Positions 43,244-53,851 of a DNA stretch of 64,000 nucleotides are shown here, piece by piece. A program made the translations under genes and the position numbers. The DNA is from JBGTGG01 sp964398945. Its GTDB lineage: Bacteria > Bacteroidota > Bacteroidia > Cytophagales > Cyclobacteriaceae. Below the pieces are notes generated by a model, which made no database searches, had not been told where the DNA came from, and saw only the letters and a list, made by a program, of their open reading frames with translations. The stretch is taken from positions 62,001-126,000 of the forward strand of contig CAYNOT010000006.1 in assembly GCA_964398945.1 (NCBI GenBank). Reading direction: 5' to 3'. Every line of letters begins with the position of its first letter. Within the stretch, counting starts at the first letter, position 1.

Positions 43244-45523
43244 ATGAATATCAAGATACGAAAGCAAGATGCCCTTAATTACCATTCACAAGAACCGGCA
43301 GGAAAAATAGAAGTCGTCCCTTCCAAAATGCTAAGCTCCCAATTGGATTTAGCATTGGCATATTCCCCGGGCGTAGCCGAACCGTGCAAGGAAATCGCAG
43401 CCAACAAAGAAGACGTTTACAAATACACCGCGAAGGGCAACCTGGTCGGGGTGATCAGCAACGGTACCGCAGTGCTTGGGCTGGGGAATATTGGCCCGGA
43501 AGCATCCAAACCTGTGATGGAAGGAAAAGGTGTCCTGTTCAAAAAATTTGCAGGTATCGATGTGTTCGATATTGAAATCAATGAAGAAGACCCTGATGAA
43601 TTTATCAAGATTGTAAGGTCATTGGAGCCGACCTTTGGCGGGATAAACCTGGAAGACATCAAGGCACCCGAATGTTTTAAAATTGAAGAAGCGCTTCGTG
43701 CCCAGATGAATATCCCCGTTATGCACGATGATCAACATGGAACGGCCATCATTTCTTCAGCTGCGTTGTTAAATGCACTCGAAATTGTTGATAAAAAAAT
43801 CAGTGACATTCAGATTGTTGTCAATGGCGCAGGTGCCGCAGCCGTAAGTTGTACTAAACTATACATGAGTTTAGGTGCGAAAAAAGAAAACATAATCATG
43901 TGCGATAGCAAAGGTGTTATCCGCACAGATCGCGATAACCTGGATACCATTAAAAAACAATTTGCCACCGATAAAAATCTAACCACCCTTTCGGAAGCAA
44001 TGAAAGGATCAGATGTGTTTTTGGGATTGTCCGTGGCAGACTCTATTACACCAGACGATTTGCTGGGCATGAACAACAACCCCATTGTGTTTGCATTGGC
44101 AAACCCTAATCCGGAAATCGCATACGAGCTTGCCATGAAAACCCGTAAAGATTTGATCATGGCAACCGGACGCTCCGACCATCCTAACCAGGTCAACAAC
44201 GTACTCGGATTCCCCTATATTTTCCGTGGCGCCCTGGATGTACGCGCTACCGAAATAGATGAAGCAATGAAACTCGCAGCCGTATACGCATTGGCCCAAC
44301 TCGCAAAAGAATCAGTACCGGATATGGTAATGAAGGCATACGGCCAAAATAAAATTAATTTCGGCCCTGAATACCTGATCCCGAAACCGCTTGACCCGCG
44401 ATTGATCACCACCATTTCCCCGGCAGTAGCACGTGCAGCAATGGAATCCGGAGTGGCCACACGGCCAATAACCGATTGGGGTGCATACAAACAAGATCTT
44501 GAAAAACGCATTGGTATCGATCAGAAATTAATGTCGAGCATTATTGATCGTGCGAAGAAAGACCCGAAACGCGTTGTTTTTGCAGAGGCCAACCATCCAA
44601 AAATTTTGAAAGCAGCACAAGTGCTGTTGGACGAGGGCATTGCCATTCCTATTTTGTTGGGAAACCGGGAAGAAATCGAAGCGCTGATTGAAGAACACAA
44701 ACTTGAATTGGACGGCTGTAAAATTGTTTATCCGCGCGATGAAAAAGGACAGTGCAACGAGTACATTGAATCATTGTATAAAAAGCGCCAACGAAAAGGG
44801 ATTACAAGATCCGATTGCGTAAAGCTAATGACCGACCGGAATTATTACGGTGCCATGATGGTGGAACACGGTGATGCCGATGCATTGGTAAGTGGGTTAA
44901 TAAAAGACTATCCCAAAACAATCTCCCCTTCTTTACAAATTATCGGAACGGCTGATAACGTTAACCGCGTGGCAGGAATGTATATCATCCGAAACAAAAA
45001 AGGAACATTCTTTTTTGCGGATACCACCGTAAACGTTGATCCTACCGCAGAAGAATTGGTCGACATCATTGGCCTTACTGCTGAGCGGGTGAAATTTTTT
45101 GACATTGAACCGCGCGTTGCTGTTTTATCCTACTCAAATTTTGGCTCAGCCAAAGGCGAAATCCCGGACAAGATAAAGAAGGCTGTGCACCTTGCTAAAA
45201 AAATCTATCCCGACCTTATTATTGAAGGGGATTTGCAGGCAAATGTTGCCGTGAATACAGAATTGCAAAAAGAGATGTATCCCTTTAGTGCTTTAATCGA
45301 GAAAGGTGCAAACACGCTTATCTTCCCGAACCTCGCTTCCGGAAACATTGCGTATAAATTATTGATGGAGATCGGTGGTGCAGAAGCGATTGGCCCTATT
45401 CTGTTGGGAATGAAAAAGCCTGTACATGTTCTTCAATTGGGAAGCAGCATTCGTGAAATTGTAAACATGGCGGCCATTGCTGTAGTGGATGCGCAAACCC
45501 AACAACAACAACAAAAACAATGA
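43244..45523 (+). CDS. maeB: NADP-dependent malic enzyme with phosphotransacetylase-like domain
   Basis: MaeB decarboxylates malate to pyruvate and makes NADPH. The 759-residue protein has the malic enzyme part (about 1-410: LAYSPGVAEPCKEIA with the catalytic Tyr, TAKGNLVGVISNGTAVLGLG, MHDDQHGTAI for metal binding, VVNGAGAAAVSC for NADP) and a C-terminal phosphotransacetylase-like domain (about 425-755: RVVFAEANHPKILKAA, EGDLQANVAVN). In MaeB enzymes the second domain is inactive and regulatory, responding to acetyl-CoA. The stop overlaps the start of ruvA by 4 bases. Confidence 0.95.
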   Translation: MNIKIRKQDALNYHSQEPAGKIEVVPSKMLSSQLDLALAYSPGVAEPCKEIAANKEDVYKYTAKGNLVGVISNGTAVLGLGNIGPEASKPVMEGKGVLFKKFAGIDVFDIEINEEDPDEFIKIVRSLEPTFGGINLEDIKAPECFKIEEALRAQMNIPVMHDDQHGTAIISSAALLNALEIVDKKISDIQIVVNGAGAAAVSCTKLYMSLGAKKENIIMCDSKGVIRTDRDNLDTIKKQFATDKNLTTLSEAMKGSDVFLGLSVADSITPDDLLGMNNNPIVFALANPNPEIAYELAMKTRKDLIMATGRSDHPNQVNNVLGFPYIFRGALDVRATEIDEAMKLAAVYALAQLAKESVPDMVMKAYGQNKINFGPEYLIPKPLDPRLITTISPAVARAAMESGVATRPITDWGAYKQDLEKRIGIDQKLMSSIIDRAKKDPKRVVFAEANHPKILKAAQVLLDEGIAIPILLGNREEIEALIEEHKLELDGCKIVYPRDEKGQCNEYIESLYKKRQRKGITRSDCVKLMTDRNYYGAMMVEHGDADALVSGLIKDYPKTISPSLQIIGTADNVNRVAGMYIIRNKKGTFFFADTTVNVDPTAEELVDIIGLTAERVKFFDIEPRVAVLSYSNFGSAKGEIPDKIKKAVHLAKKIYPDLIIEGDLQANVAVNTELQKEMYPFSALIEKGANTLIFPNLASGNIAYKLLMEIGGAEAIGPILLGMKKPVHVLQLGSSIREIVNMAAIAVVDAQTQQQQQKQ

Positions 45524-46113
45524 TCTCCTACTTAAAAGGAAGGCTGGTTCATAAGGACCCTACTTTTGTTGTAATTGATGTCAATGGGATGGGGTACCAT
45601 GTCAATATCTCTTTGCACACCTTCGGGGAAATAAAAGAACAGGAAAATATTTTATTGCATACGCATTTTATTGTGCGTGAAGACGCTCAAATTCTTTTCG
45701 GGTTTAGTCAACCCGCTGAAAAAAAACTTTTTCAATTATTGGTTTCTGTCAACGGTGTGGGTCCCAATACTGCTTTGCTCATGTTGTCCTATTTAAGTGT
45801 TGATGAATTGAAAACCGCTATCGTTCGGGAAGATGCCGCAACACTTCAGGCGGTGAAAGGTGTGGGTGGAAAAACAGCCATGCGGGTAATCATTGAATTG
45901 AAAGACAAAATCAAAAAAGAATCCTTTGAGGAGTCGGCCTTACCAAACTTGGGAGGCACACACAATACAATACGGGGCGAGGCGTTATCTGCTCTGGTCA
46001 CGCTAGGTTTAGCTAAAAATGTGGCCGAGAAAAGTGTGGACACGGTCCTGAAAAAATCAGGAAATACCATTACCTTAGAAGATTTAGTAAAACAAGCACT
46101 CAAAAACGCGTAG
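45520..46113 (+). CDS. ruvA: Holliday junction helicase subunit RuvA
   Basis: RuvA binds four-way DNA junctions and loads the RuvB motor. The 197-residue protein has the N-terminal OB fold (MISYLKGRLVHKDPTFVVID), two helix-hairpin-helix motifs (VNGVGPNTALLML and VKGVGGKTAMRVI) and a C-terminal RuvB-binding three-helix domain (about 150-197; GEALSALVTLGLAKNVAEK). The ATG overlaps the maeB stop (ATGA). ruvB is not in the window, as usual in Bacteroidota, where ruvA is split from ruvB. sprA starts 7 bases downstream. Confidence 0.95.
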   Translation: MISYLKGRLVHKDPTFVVIDVNGMGYHVNISLHTFGEIKEQENILLHTHFIVREDAQILFGFSQPAEKKLFQLLVSVNGVGPNTALLMLSYLSVDELKTAIVREDAATLQAVKGVGGKTAMRVIIELKDKIKKESFEESALPNLGGTHNTIRGEALSALVTLGLAKNVAEKSVDTVLKKSGNTITLEDLVKQALKNA

Positions 46114-46120
46114 GTTACGT

Positions 46121-49100
46121 TTGACTCTATCAAATCGGAAGAATCAGGTTTTTATTTGCATTAGCATTCTGCTGTCGGTTTGCACAGGATCAAGCTATGC
46201 AAAAAGCAGTTCCTTTTCCTTTCAACAAGACACCGTAAAAAAGGATACGATTGTTCAACCGTATACCCCAAGCAGACGCCCCACGTTTGTGCCGACCGAC
46301 CGGTATGGCGATCCCTTTTCCGGCACCACTTATCAAACGCCCTTTTTCCTAAGCAACCCAAGCCCTTACAAACTTGATGTCGAAATTGACACGGGGTTGA
46401 ATTATACGATCTACGAAAGGTTTGGTGATTTTAATTATCGCCCTACCACATTTATGACGTTTGAGGAATTCAGCCGCTATCAAGACCAGCAAATCAAAAA
46501 AGAATATTGGCAAAACCAATCGCGTGCTGCGGATGGCGAAAGTGCGGTCAGTGGCCGAAGTATTATTCCGCGGATTTATGTAAGCCCGGTACTCGACAGG
46601 ATTTTTGGCGGCAGCTACGTGGAGTTGATCCCAACGGGGTTTGTCACATTGGATTTTGGCGCAGCATTTCAACGCATCAACAACCCCTCCATTCCCATCC
46701 GGCAACAACGCAACGGTGGTTTTGAATTCGATCAACAAATCAACATGGGCGTGGTTGGTAAAGTTGGCGAGAAGCTGGCGGTCACGGCAAATTTTGACAA
46801 CAACAACTCCTTCGACTTTCAAAACAATATGAAAGTGGAGTACACCGGTTTCAAAGAAGAAATTTTAAGAAAATTTGAGATTGGAAACGTAAGCTTGCCA
46901 CTGAACAATACCCTTATTCAAGGCGCACAAAATTTATTTGGCCTAAAGGCACAATTTCAATTAGGAAAATTAAGCATAACCGCACTCGCCTCTACGCAAC
47001 GTGGTAAAACTTCTTCTATAGATATCCAGGGTGGCAACAACGGACAAGGCAGGCCTTTTGAGATTATTGCTTCCAATTATGATGAAAACCGGCACTTTTT
47101 CCTGGGCCATTTTTTCAGGGACAATTATGAAAGCTGGGTTGCCAATACACCACAAATTATTTCAGGGGTTAATATCACGCGTGTGGAGGTGTATGTCCTT
47201 AATCGAAACAATGATACACAGACAACGCGGAACATTCTTGGTTTGATGGACTTAGGGGAACCTCGAGTGATTTATAACAACAAGGTAACAAGTACGGGAT
47301 CTACTAATGACAATGGTGCTAATACGCTATACGGTAAAGTAAGAACGCTGAATCGGAGTGCTAACGACATCGTTGGGGAATTAAATAATTCCGATATAGG
47401 ACCATTGCAAGGCGGAACTGACTACGAGAAAATTACAACTGCCCGAAAATTGTCGCCAACAGAATTCACAGTGCATCCACAACTCGGGTACATCACACTA
47501 ACTCGAAAATTACAGAATGACGAAGCACTAGCGGTTTCTTATGAGTACACATACAACGGAGCTGTTTTTAAGGTTGGTGAATTATCCGAAGATTATTCGA
47601 TCTTGAAAGAGGAGGAAGTAATATTTATGAAACTTCTTCGCCCCCGCCAAGTCAACATCAGAGATGGCAACGGCAGTATCATTCCTACCTGGAATTTAAT
47701 GATGAAAAATATTTATAGCTTAAATGTAAATCAACTTTCACAGGAGGGATTTCAGTTGCGCGTAATCTACCGCGATGACAGGACCGGTATTGACAATCCG
47801 CAATTGCAAGATGGGGTTTCGGTGCGAAATAAACAGTTAATTGAAATCTTTGGATTAGACCGGCTAAACCCTGTGAACGATCCGCAGAAAGATGGCAACT
47901 TCGACTATGTAGAGGGCGTTACCATCAATTCACAAAATGGATTGATTATTTTCCCGTTCCTTCATCCGTATGACAGGGCGTTACGCTTGGCGTTCCAGGG
48001 CGAACCACAGGAAGATGTATTGGTCCAAAAATATGTGTACGACACGTTGTACCGTACCACAAAAGCAGACGCTGAATTGTTTGCTACCAAAAACAAATTT
48101 TTTATTGTGGGGCAATACACAGCAGGCTCATCCAAAGAAATTATTATTCCCGGATTTGGTGTTTCCCCGGGATCGGTGCGTGTATATGCTGGTGGAATCC
48201 CGCTACAGGAAGGAAGCCAATATACTGTAGACTATACATTCGGGCGTGTAACCATTCTGGATGAAAGCGTACTGGATAAAAACCTGAGTATCCAATATGA
48301 ACAATCCGATCCCTTTGCATTTCAAACCCGGTCCCTTTTGGGAACCCGGTTCGATTATGAATTAAGCAAGGATGTAAACCTGGGAGGAACATTTTTATAC
48401 TATAACGAGCGACCTCAAATCAGCAGGAACGTAATTGGTACAGAGCCTGCACGCAACATGCAATATGGTTTAGACTTCAACATCAATAAAGAAAGCCGCT
48501 TGTTGACCAAACTTGTTGATGCACTTCCGCTGATCCAAACCAAAGAAAAATCTTCTTTCAATATCAATGGTGAGTTCGCCCAACTCCTTCCGGGAACTTC
48601 AAATCAGATTGATGGGGAGGGAACCGGGTATATTGATGACTTTGAAACAACTGCAACACCTTATTCTTTAATGAATCCAAACGGTTGGAAATTATCCTCC
48701 ATTCCTCCAACACCGGAATATGATCCTTTTACTGAAGGAGGAAATAATGATATTCGAGCTGGCTTCAGGCGTGCGAAACTCGCCTGGTACCAGATTGACA
48801 ACCAGTTTTATAGAAGTGGCGGAAACTTTAAACCTTCCAATATCACGGATGGAGATTTACAAAACCACTATGTTCGCGCTGTCGATCCGCAAGAAATTTT
48901 TCCTAACAGGAACTACACACAAGGGAATTTCTTCGAACCAATTTTGGACTTTGCATTCTACCCACAAGAACGGGGACCATATAATTATAATACCGACCTT
49001 AAACAAGATTTTATCGATAGACCTCGCGCCAACTGGGGCGGGGTTACAACAGCTATTCGTACCGAAGTCGACTTTGATAAATCAAACATCGAGTATATTG

Positions 49101-52100
49101 AATTTTGGTTGTTGGACCCTTTCATTACCGGGGCTAACGGAGTAGTGTTAGATGGTGAAAGAAATCAAAACAACACAACCGGGGGAAAAGTGGTTTTTCA
49201 ATTGGGCAATGTTTCGGAAGATGTAATTCGGGATGGCCGGTTCGCTTTTGAAAACGGATTGCCTCCTAACGGGGATTTAACCAGCAGCGGTGTTGAGAAT
49301 ACTAACTGGGGGTATGTAACCACACAACAATACCTGACCAATGCATTTGACAACTCCTCCTCAGCGCGTGCAAATCAAGATGTTGGACTTGATGGTATCC
49401 CGAATGAAAAAGAATTCAACTTCGATCCTTTTCAACCCTTTCTAACTCAAGCAGAGCTTCCAGACGCTGAAAAGATTGACCCTTCCGCAGATGACTTCCA
49501 GTACTTCCTGGGAAATGAATTGGATGCGGCCAATGCAAAAATCCTCGAACGCTACAAACGGTTCAATGGCCAGGATGGTAACTCACCCATCATCACGGGC
49601 AACGATTTGGTTACCCCTTCGAGTAGTCCTATCCCCGATAGTGAAGATATCAATGGGGACAATACCCTTACCACTGAGGAAGAATACTATGAATATAACA
49701 TTAACCTTACACCAGCCGATATGGAGGTAGGTAAAGGCTATATCGTAGATAAGATTACCACCAACAACAATGTAGCAAAAGAAAATGTGAACTGGTATTT
49801 GTTTCGGATCCCCATCCGGCAATACGATAATAAAGTGGGCAGTATCAATGGTTTTAAATCCATCCGGTATATGCGGATGTTGATGAGCGATTTTCAAACA
49901 CCGGTTGTCATGCGGATGGCCAACTTCCGGATGGTAGGAAGCCGGTGGAGACGGTACCTCTCCGAAATTCGAGAAGGGGGATTGATCGAACCGTCTGATC
50001 CTGACTTTGAAAAATTTACGTTGTCCGTAGTGAACCTCGAAGAAAACGGGGAAGGCAATGATGTGAAGTCACCGTATGTGATACCCCCCGGTGTGGTGCG
50101 CGATCGCGACAACACTTCTTCCATTGCCCGCCAACTAAATGAACAGTCGGTGCAAATGTGTGTCGACAATCTGGAGGATGGAGATGGCCGCGCCATTTAT
50201 AAAAATGTTTCCTTTGATTTTTTCAATTACGGAAGAATAAAAATGTACTTCCATGGAAACAGCCAATCCAATGATGATGATCTCCATGCTTTTATTCGCT
50301 TCGGAACAGACTTCGAAAACAATTATTATGAAATTGAAATACCGCTAAAAATCACCCCGACAACCAATCCGAACAATCGCGATCCACGGTTTATTTGGCC
50401 CGAAGAAAATGAAATTGATCTGGACATCAATGCTTTGTATGCCTTAAAAGTTGCCCGCGACCGTGAAAATTTCCCGTTGACACAATCCTATCCGCTTACA
50501 GGACCGAGACAAGAAGGGCGGCACCTGTTAAGGATTTTTGGTCGCCCCGATTTGAGTAGTGTACAGGTAATTATGATCGGTGTGAAAAACCCGAAATCAC
50601 CAGATCAACAAGCACACTCGGTTTGTTTGTGGGCAAACGAATTGCGGCTTACCGATTTTGACAGAACCCCAGGCTGGGCTGTGAATGCTACCATGGCCGC
50701 CAAGCTTGCCGACTTCGCCACCATTCAGGGAGCCTTTCGTTACACCACGTATGGCTTTGGGGGAGTAAGTTCAAAAATAAGCGAGCGCACACGGGAAGAA
50801 AGTACGCGGTATGATATCTCGGGGAATTTCAACCTTGACAAACTCATTCCGGGAAACCATGGTATCAAATTGCCCATGTTTGTCAGCCATGAAAACACCA
50901 CCATCAACCCCAATTATGATCCCGCCAACCCGGACTTAAAACTGGAAGCCGCTTTACAATCTTTTCAGACAAACGAAGAGCGGGATGCATACGTAAAATT
51001 GATTCGTGATGAAACCATTCGAAAGGGGATCAACTTCACCAATGTGAGAAAGGTAAAAGTAAACCCCGATGCCAGAATACATCCGTGGGATATTGAAAAT
51101 TTTGGGTTCAACTATTCATATAGTATTACTACGCGCTCAAATTTTAATATCCAATCGTACGAACGGAAACAATACCGGGGTGGGATTGCATACAATTATT
51201 CCCCGAAAGCCACAGGGTTTGAGCCGTTTAAAAATTCAAAAGGATTATCTTCACCGTGGTTGAAAATGATCAAAGACATCAACTTTAGTTTGTTGCCTTC
51301 CAACGTAGGCGCCCGGCTTGACCTCGATCGTTCCTTTGAGAAAAATATTTATCGGAACAGCACATCAAGTTCGGATTTGCCCAACTACCTGAAGTACTTT
51401 TTATTTAATCGGCAGTATAATTTAAAGTGGAACCTCGCAAAAGGGCTTTCGCTTGATTACAATGCACTGGTCAACGCAGTGGTAGATGAACCGGATGGCG
51501 ATATCGACACCGATTCAGCACGCCAGGTTGTATGGGATAACGTGAAAAAATTTGGGCGGATGAAGATGTACGACCAAAGCATTACTGCTAATTATAAAAT
51601 CCCATTGGATAAAATTCCGATCACCGATTGGATCAATGCGGATTACCGGTATCAGGTTCGGTACAATTGGAAAGCAGGCCCAATCAATGTTCCTGATGAA
51701 TTTGACTTTGGAAACATCATTCAAAACAGCCGCGACCAAAACCTAAGCGGAAGGTTGGATATGGTAAAGCTCTATAACAAGAGTAAATTCCTCAAGAAAA
51801 TAAACACACCCCCGCGGCCTCCAAGTCGAACACAACAGGCAAGACAACCGGTGGACACGACCAGACAAACCCCCGCAGCAGTGAAAGGGTTTTTCCAGTT
51901 GCTGATGTCCTTGCGCTCCATCACTTTTACATTTACTGAAACGGAAGGAACGATCCTTCCCGGCTTCAACAAAACCCCATGGTTATTGGGGATGGACAAA
52001 GATTTCAATGCGCCCGGGTGGGGATTTATTTTTGGTGATCAAGATCCCGCAATCAGAACAAAGGCAGCAGCAAATAACTGGCTTGTTCAATCACCACAAC

Positions 52101-53254
52101 TCACCACACCCTTTAGCCAAATCAAAACCACAGGGCTTTCGTTAAGCGGGAATATTGAGCCTACCCCTGACTTTAAAATCAGGTTGGATGTAAAGAAAGA
52201 TGCCAGCACAGCTTTTCAGGAAATTTACAGGTATGATGATGATATGAACGGATACGAATCTTTGAACCCGAGTAGAAGTGGAAATTACAGGCTTTCCACC
52301 ATCGCCATCAAAACAGCGTTCAGGGGTGACAATGACAAAACCACTTCTTCGGTGTTTGAGCAGTTTGAAAGGAACACTGAATCAATAAAAACACGTTTCG
52401 CACAACTTACAGGAACCGAGTACGACTCCATTTCTCAAGATGTCCTAATCCCTGCATTCATATCTGCCTATCTTGACAAAGATGTAAATACAGTAAGCCT
52501 GAGCCCCTTCCCAATAACACCTTTGCCAAACTGGCGTATTGACTACACCGGGTTGATCAAGCTTAGTGGCTTCAAAGATATTTTTCAATCCTTCACGATA
52601 ACACACGCCTATGCCTCATCATACTCGGTAGTCAACTACTCCAATTCATTGAGCTACGATGACCCCAACCAGGTTGGAATCAATATCCCAATTGAAGATT
52701 ACAATCGGACTTATTTTGGTAGAGAAATCAATGAAGACACCGGACAACCCATTCCTGTTTATGTTATCAGTCAGGTGATGGTTTCGGAATCTTTTCAACC
52801 ACTGATCGGAATAAACCTAAGAACGAAAGGTCGATTTTCCGGGAGGGTAGAATATAAAACCAAACGTGACCTGGCGCTCAACATTTCCAATGCACAAATC
52901 ACGGAAGTAAACAACAAAGATATAGTAATGGAAATGGGCTACACCAAAAACAATATGAAGTTGCCCTTCAAAAACCAAGGCAGGACCATCATCCTGAAAA
53001 ATGATGTGACTTTTCGTCTCAACACAACCATCTCCGACAACAAAACCATCCAGCGCAAAATCGAACAACTCAATACCATTACCAATGGAAATGTCAACTT
53101 CCAACTGCGTCCAAATATCAGTTATGTGGTAAATCAAAAACTGAATGTTCAGATGTATTATGAGCAGACCATCAATAATCCGCTGGTTTCCAATTCTTAC
53201 CGCAGGTCCACCACACGTTTCGGTTTTCAGGTGCGGTTTAGCCTTGCCCAATAG
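46121..53254 (+). CDS. sprA: Type IX secretion outer-membrane translocon SprA
   Basis: SprA is the very large outer-membrane beta-barrel channel of the type IX secretion system, needed for gliding and for export of proteins with a C-terminal sorting domain. The 2377-residue length and the N-terminal region (RRPTFVPTDRYGDPFSG, then repeated DRIFGGSYVELIPTGFVTLD and GKVGEKLAVTANFDN segments) are typical, and the end (RRSTTRFGFQVRFSLAQ) is a barrel C-terminus. The start is a TTG at 46121, 7 bases after ruvA, followed by a signal peptide; no ATG fits. Other type IX genes are not in the window, but one cargo protein is (31208-32437). Confidence 0.95.
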   Translation: MTLSNRKNQVFICISILLSVCTGSSYAKSSSFSFQQDTVKKDTIVQPYTPSRRPTFVPTDRYGDPFSGTTYQTPFFLSNPSPYKLDVEIDTGLNYTIYERFGDFNYRPTTFMTFEEFSRYQDQQIKKEYWQNQSRAADGESAVSGRSIIPRIYVSPVLDRIFGGSYVELIPTGFVTLDFGAAFQRINNPSIPIRQQRNGGFEFDQQINMGVVGKVGEKLAVTANFDNNNSFDFQNNMKVEYTGFKEEILRKFEIGNVSLPLNNTLIQGAQNLFGLKAQFQLGKLSITALASTQRGKTSSIDIQGGNNGQGRPFEIIASNYDENRHFFLGHFFRDNYESWVANTPQIISGVNITRVEVYVLNRNNDTQTTRNILGLMDLGEPRVIYNNKVTSTGSTNDNGANTLYGKVRTLNRSANDIVGELNNSDIGPLQGGTDYEKITTARKLSPTEFTVHPQLGYITLTRKLQNDEALAVSYEYTYNGAVFKVGELSEDYSILKEEEVIFMKLLRPRQVNIRDGNGSIIPTWNLMMKNIYSLNVNQLSQEGFQLRVIYRDDRTGIDNPQLQDGVSVRNKQLIEIFGLDRLNPVNDPQKDGNFDYVEGVTINSQNGLIIFPFLHPYDRALRLAFQGEPQEDVLVQKYVYDTLYRTTKADAELFATKNKFFIVGQYTAGSSKEIIIPGFGVSPGSVRVYAGGIPLQEGSQYTVDYTFGRVTILDESVLDKNLSIQYEQSDPFAFQTRSLLGTRFDYELSKDVNLGGTFLYYNERPQISRNVIGTEPARNMQYGLDFNINKESRLLTKLVDALPLIQTKEKSSFNINGEFAQLLPGTSNQIDGEGTGYIDDFETTATPYSLMNPNGWKLSSIPPTPEYDPFTEGGNNDIRAGFRRAKLAWYQIDNQFYRSGGNFKPSNITDGDLQNHYVRAVDPQEIFPNRNYTQGNFFEPILDFAFYPQERGPYNYNTDLKQDFIDRPRANWGGVTTAIRTEVDFDKSNIEYIEFWLLDPFITGANGVVLDGERNQNNTTGGKVVFQLGNVSEDVIRDGRFAFENGLPPNGDLTSSGVENTNWGYVTTQQYLTNAFDNSSSARANQDVGLDGIPNEKEFNFDPFQPFLTQAELPDAEKIDPSADDFQYFLGNELDAANAKILERYKRFNGQDGNSPIITGNDLVTPSSSPIPDSEDINGDNTLTTEEEYYEYNINLTPADMEVGKGYIVDKITTNNNVAKENVNWYLFRIPIRQYDNKVGSINGFKSIRYMRMLMSDFQTPVVMRMANFRMVGSRWRRYLSEIREGGLIEPSDPDFEKFTLSVVNLEENGEGNDVKSPYVIPPGVVRDRDNTSSIARQLNEQSVQMCVDNLEDGDGRAIYKNVSFDFFNYGRIKMYFHGNSQSNDDDLHAFIRFGTDFENNYYEIEIPLKITPTTNPNNRDPRFIWPEENEIDLDINALYALKVARDRENFPLTQSYPLTGPRQEGRHLLRIFGRPDLSSVQVIMIGVKNPKSPDQQAHSVCLWANELRLTDFDRTPGWAVNATMAAKLADFATIQGAFRYTTYGFGGVSSKISERTREESTRYDISGNFNLDKLIPGNHGIKLPMFVSHENTTINPNYDPANPDLKLEAALQSFQTNEERDAYVKLIRDETIRKGINFTNVRKVKVNPDARIHPWDIENFGFNYSYSITTRSNFNIQSYERKQYRGGIAYNYSPKATGFEPFKNSKGLSSPWLKMIKDINFSLLPSNVGARLDLDRSFEKNIYRNSTSSSDLPNYLKYFLFNRQYNLKWNLAKGLSLDYNALVNAVVDEPDGDIDTDSARQVVWDNVKKFGRMKMYDQSITANYKIPLDKIPITDWINADYRYQVRYNWKAGPINVPDEFDFGNIIQNSRDQNLSGRLDMVKLYNKSKFLKKINTPPRPPSRTQQARQPVDTTRQTPAAVKGFFQLLMSLRSITFTFTETEGTILPGFNKTPWLLGMDKDFNAPGWGFIFGDQDPAIRTKAAANNWLVQSPQLTTPFSQIKTTGLSLSGNIEPTPDFKIRLDVKKDASTAFQEIYRYDDDMNGYESLNPSRSGNYRLSTIAIKTAFRGDNDKTTSSVFEQFERNTESIKTRFAQLTGTEYDSISQDVLIPAFISAYLDKDVNTVSLSPFPITPLPNWRIDYTGLIKLSGFKDIFQSFTITHAYASSYSVVNYSNSLSYDDPNQVGINIPIEDYNRTYFGREINEDTGQPIPVYVISQVMVSESFQPLIGINLRTKGRFSGRVEYKTKRDLALNISNAQITEVNNKDIVMEMGYTKNNMKLPFKNQGRTIILKNDVTFRLNTTISDNKTIQRKIEQLNTITNGNVNFQLRPNISYVVNQKLNVQMYYEQTINNPLVSNSYRRSTTRFGFQVRFSLAQ

Positions 53255-53304
53255 CAATCCATAAACACTTCCTTGTTTGGGGTGGACTTTCTCAGAAATA
53301 CCCT

Positions 53305-53312
53305 TATTTTTG
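53305..53312 (+). promoter_or_regulatory. TAnnTTTG -7 box before gcvH
   Basis: TATTTTTG matches the consensus, about 110 bases upstream of the gcvH ATG. It implies a long leader; a second promoter closer to the gene is not excluded. Confidence 0.4.
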
Positions 53313-53420
53313 GGGCACTAACCTGAAAAATTATATGAAATCCCCATGCACTTCGTGCGCCCATTGGCATGTTAACAGGCTTGGGGACGAGTTATGTCCA
53401 CTAAAAAATAATTAACATAT

Positions 53421-53795
53421 ATGAATATCCCTGGCGAATTAAAGTACACCAAAGACCACGAGTGGGTCAAAATTGAAGGAAACATTGCCACCGTTGGTAT
53501 CACCGATTTCGCGCAAAGCGAATTGGGCGATATCGTGTACGTGGACATCACCACCGCAGGGGAAGAAGTAGCGGAAGGCGAGATCTTTGGAACGGTAGAA
53601 GCCGTGAAAACTGTATCTGATCTTTTTATGCCCGTTTCCGGAAAAGTGATCGAAGTGAATGGTGACCTGGATAGCAGTCCTGAAAAAGTAAATTCAGATG
53701 CTTATGGTGAGGGCTGGATGATTAAAATCGAAATCAGTGGCAGTACCGATAGCTTGCTTTCAGCAGAAGCGTATGGTGAACTTATCGGAAAGTAA
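53421..53795 (+). CDS. gcvH: Glycine cleavage system H protein
   Basis: GcvH carries the aminomethyl intermediate on a lipoyl arm between GcvP, GcvT and Lpd. The 124-residue length is normal and the lipoylated Lys63 lies in GTVEAVKTVSDLF, with the flanking ELGDIVYVD strand and a C-terminal GELIGK. It is 166 bases downstream of sprA with its own promoter and 56 bases before lipA, whose enzyme makes the lipoyl group. gcvP begins at 62938 in this window. Confidence 0.96.
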   Translation: MNIPGELKYTKDHEWVKIEGNIATVGITDFAQSELGDIVYVDITTAGEEVAEGEIFGTVEAVKTVSDLFMPVSGKVIEVNGDLDSSPEKVNSDAYGEGWMIKIEISGSTDSLLSAEAYGELIGK

Positions 53796-53851
53796 GAACC
53801 CGCTTCGCCATTTTGTTGTTAGAATGTGTCGCTAGAAAAATTCGTGATTGA

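Noticed and set aside
46121..53254. Frameshift or fusion in the 2377-residue frame
   Set aside because: The size and domain content are normal for SprA, and no internal stop or change of family is seen.
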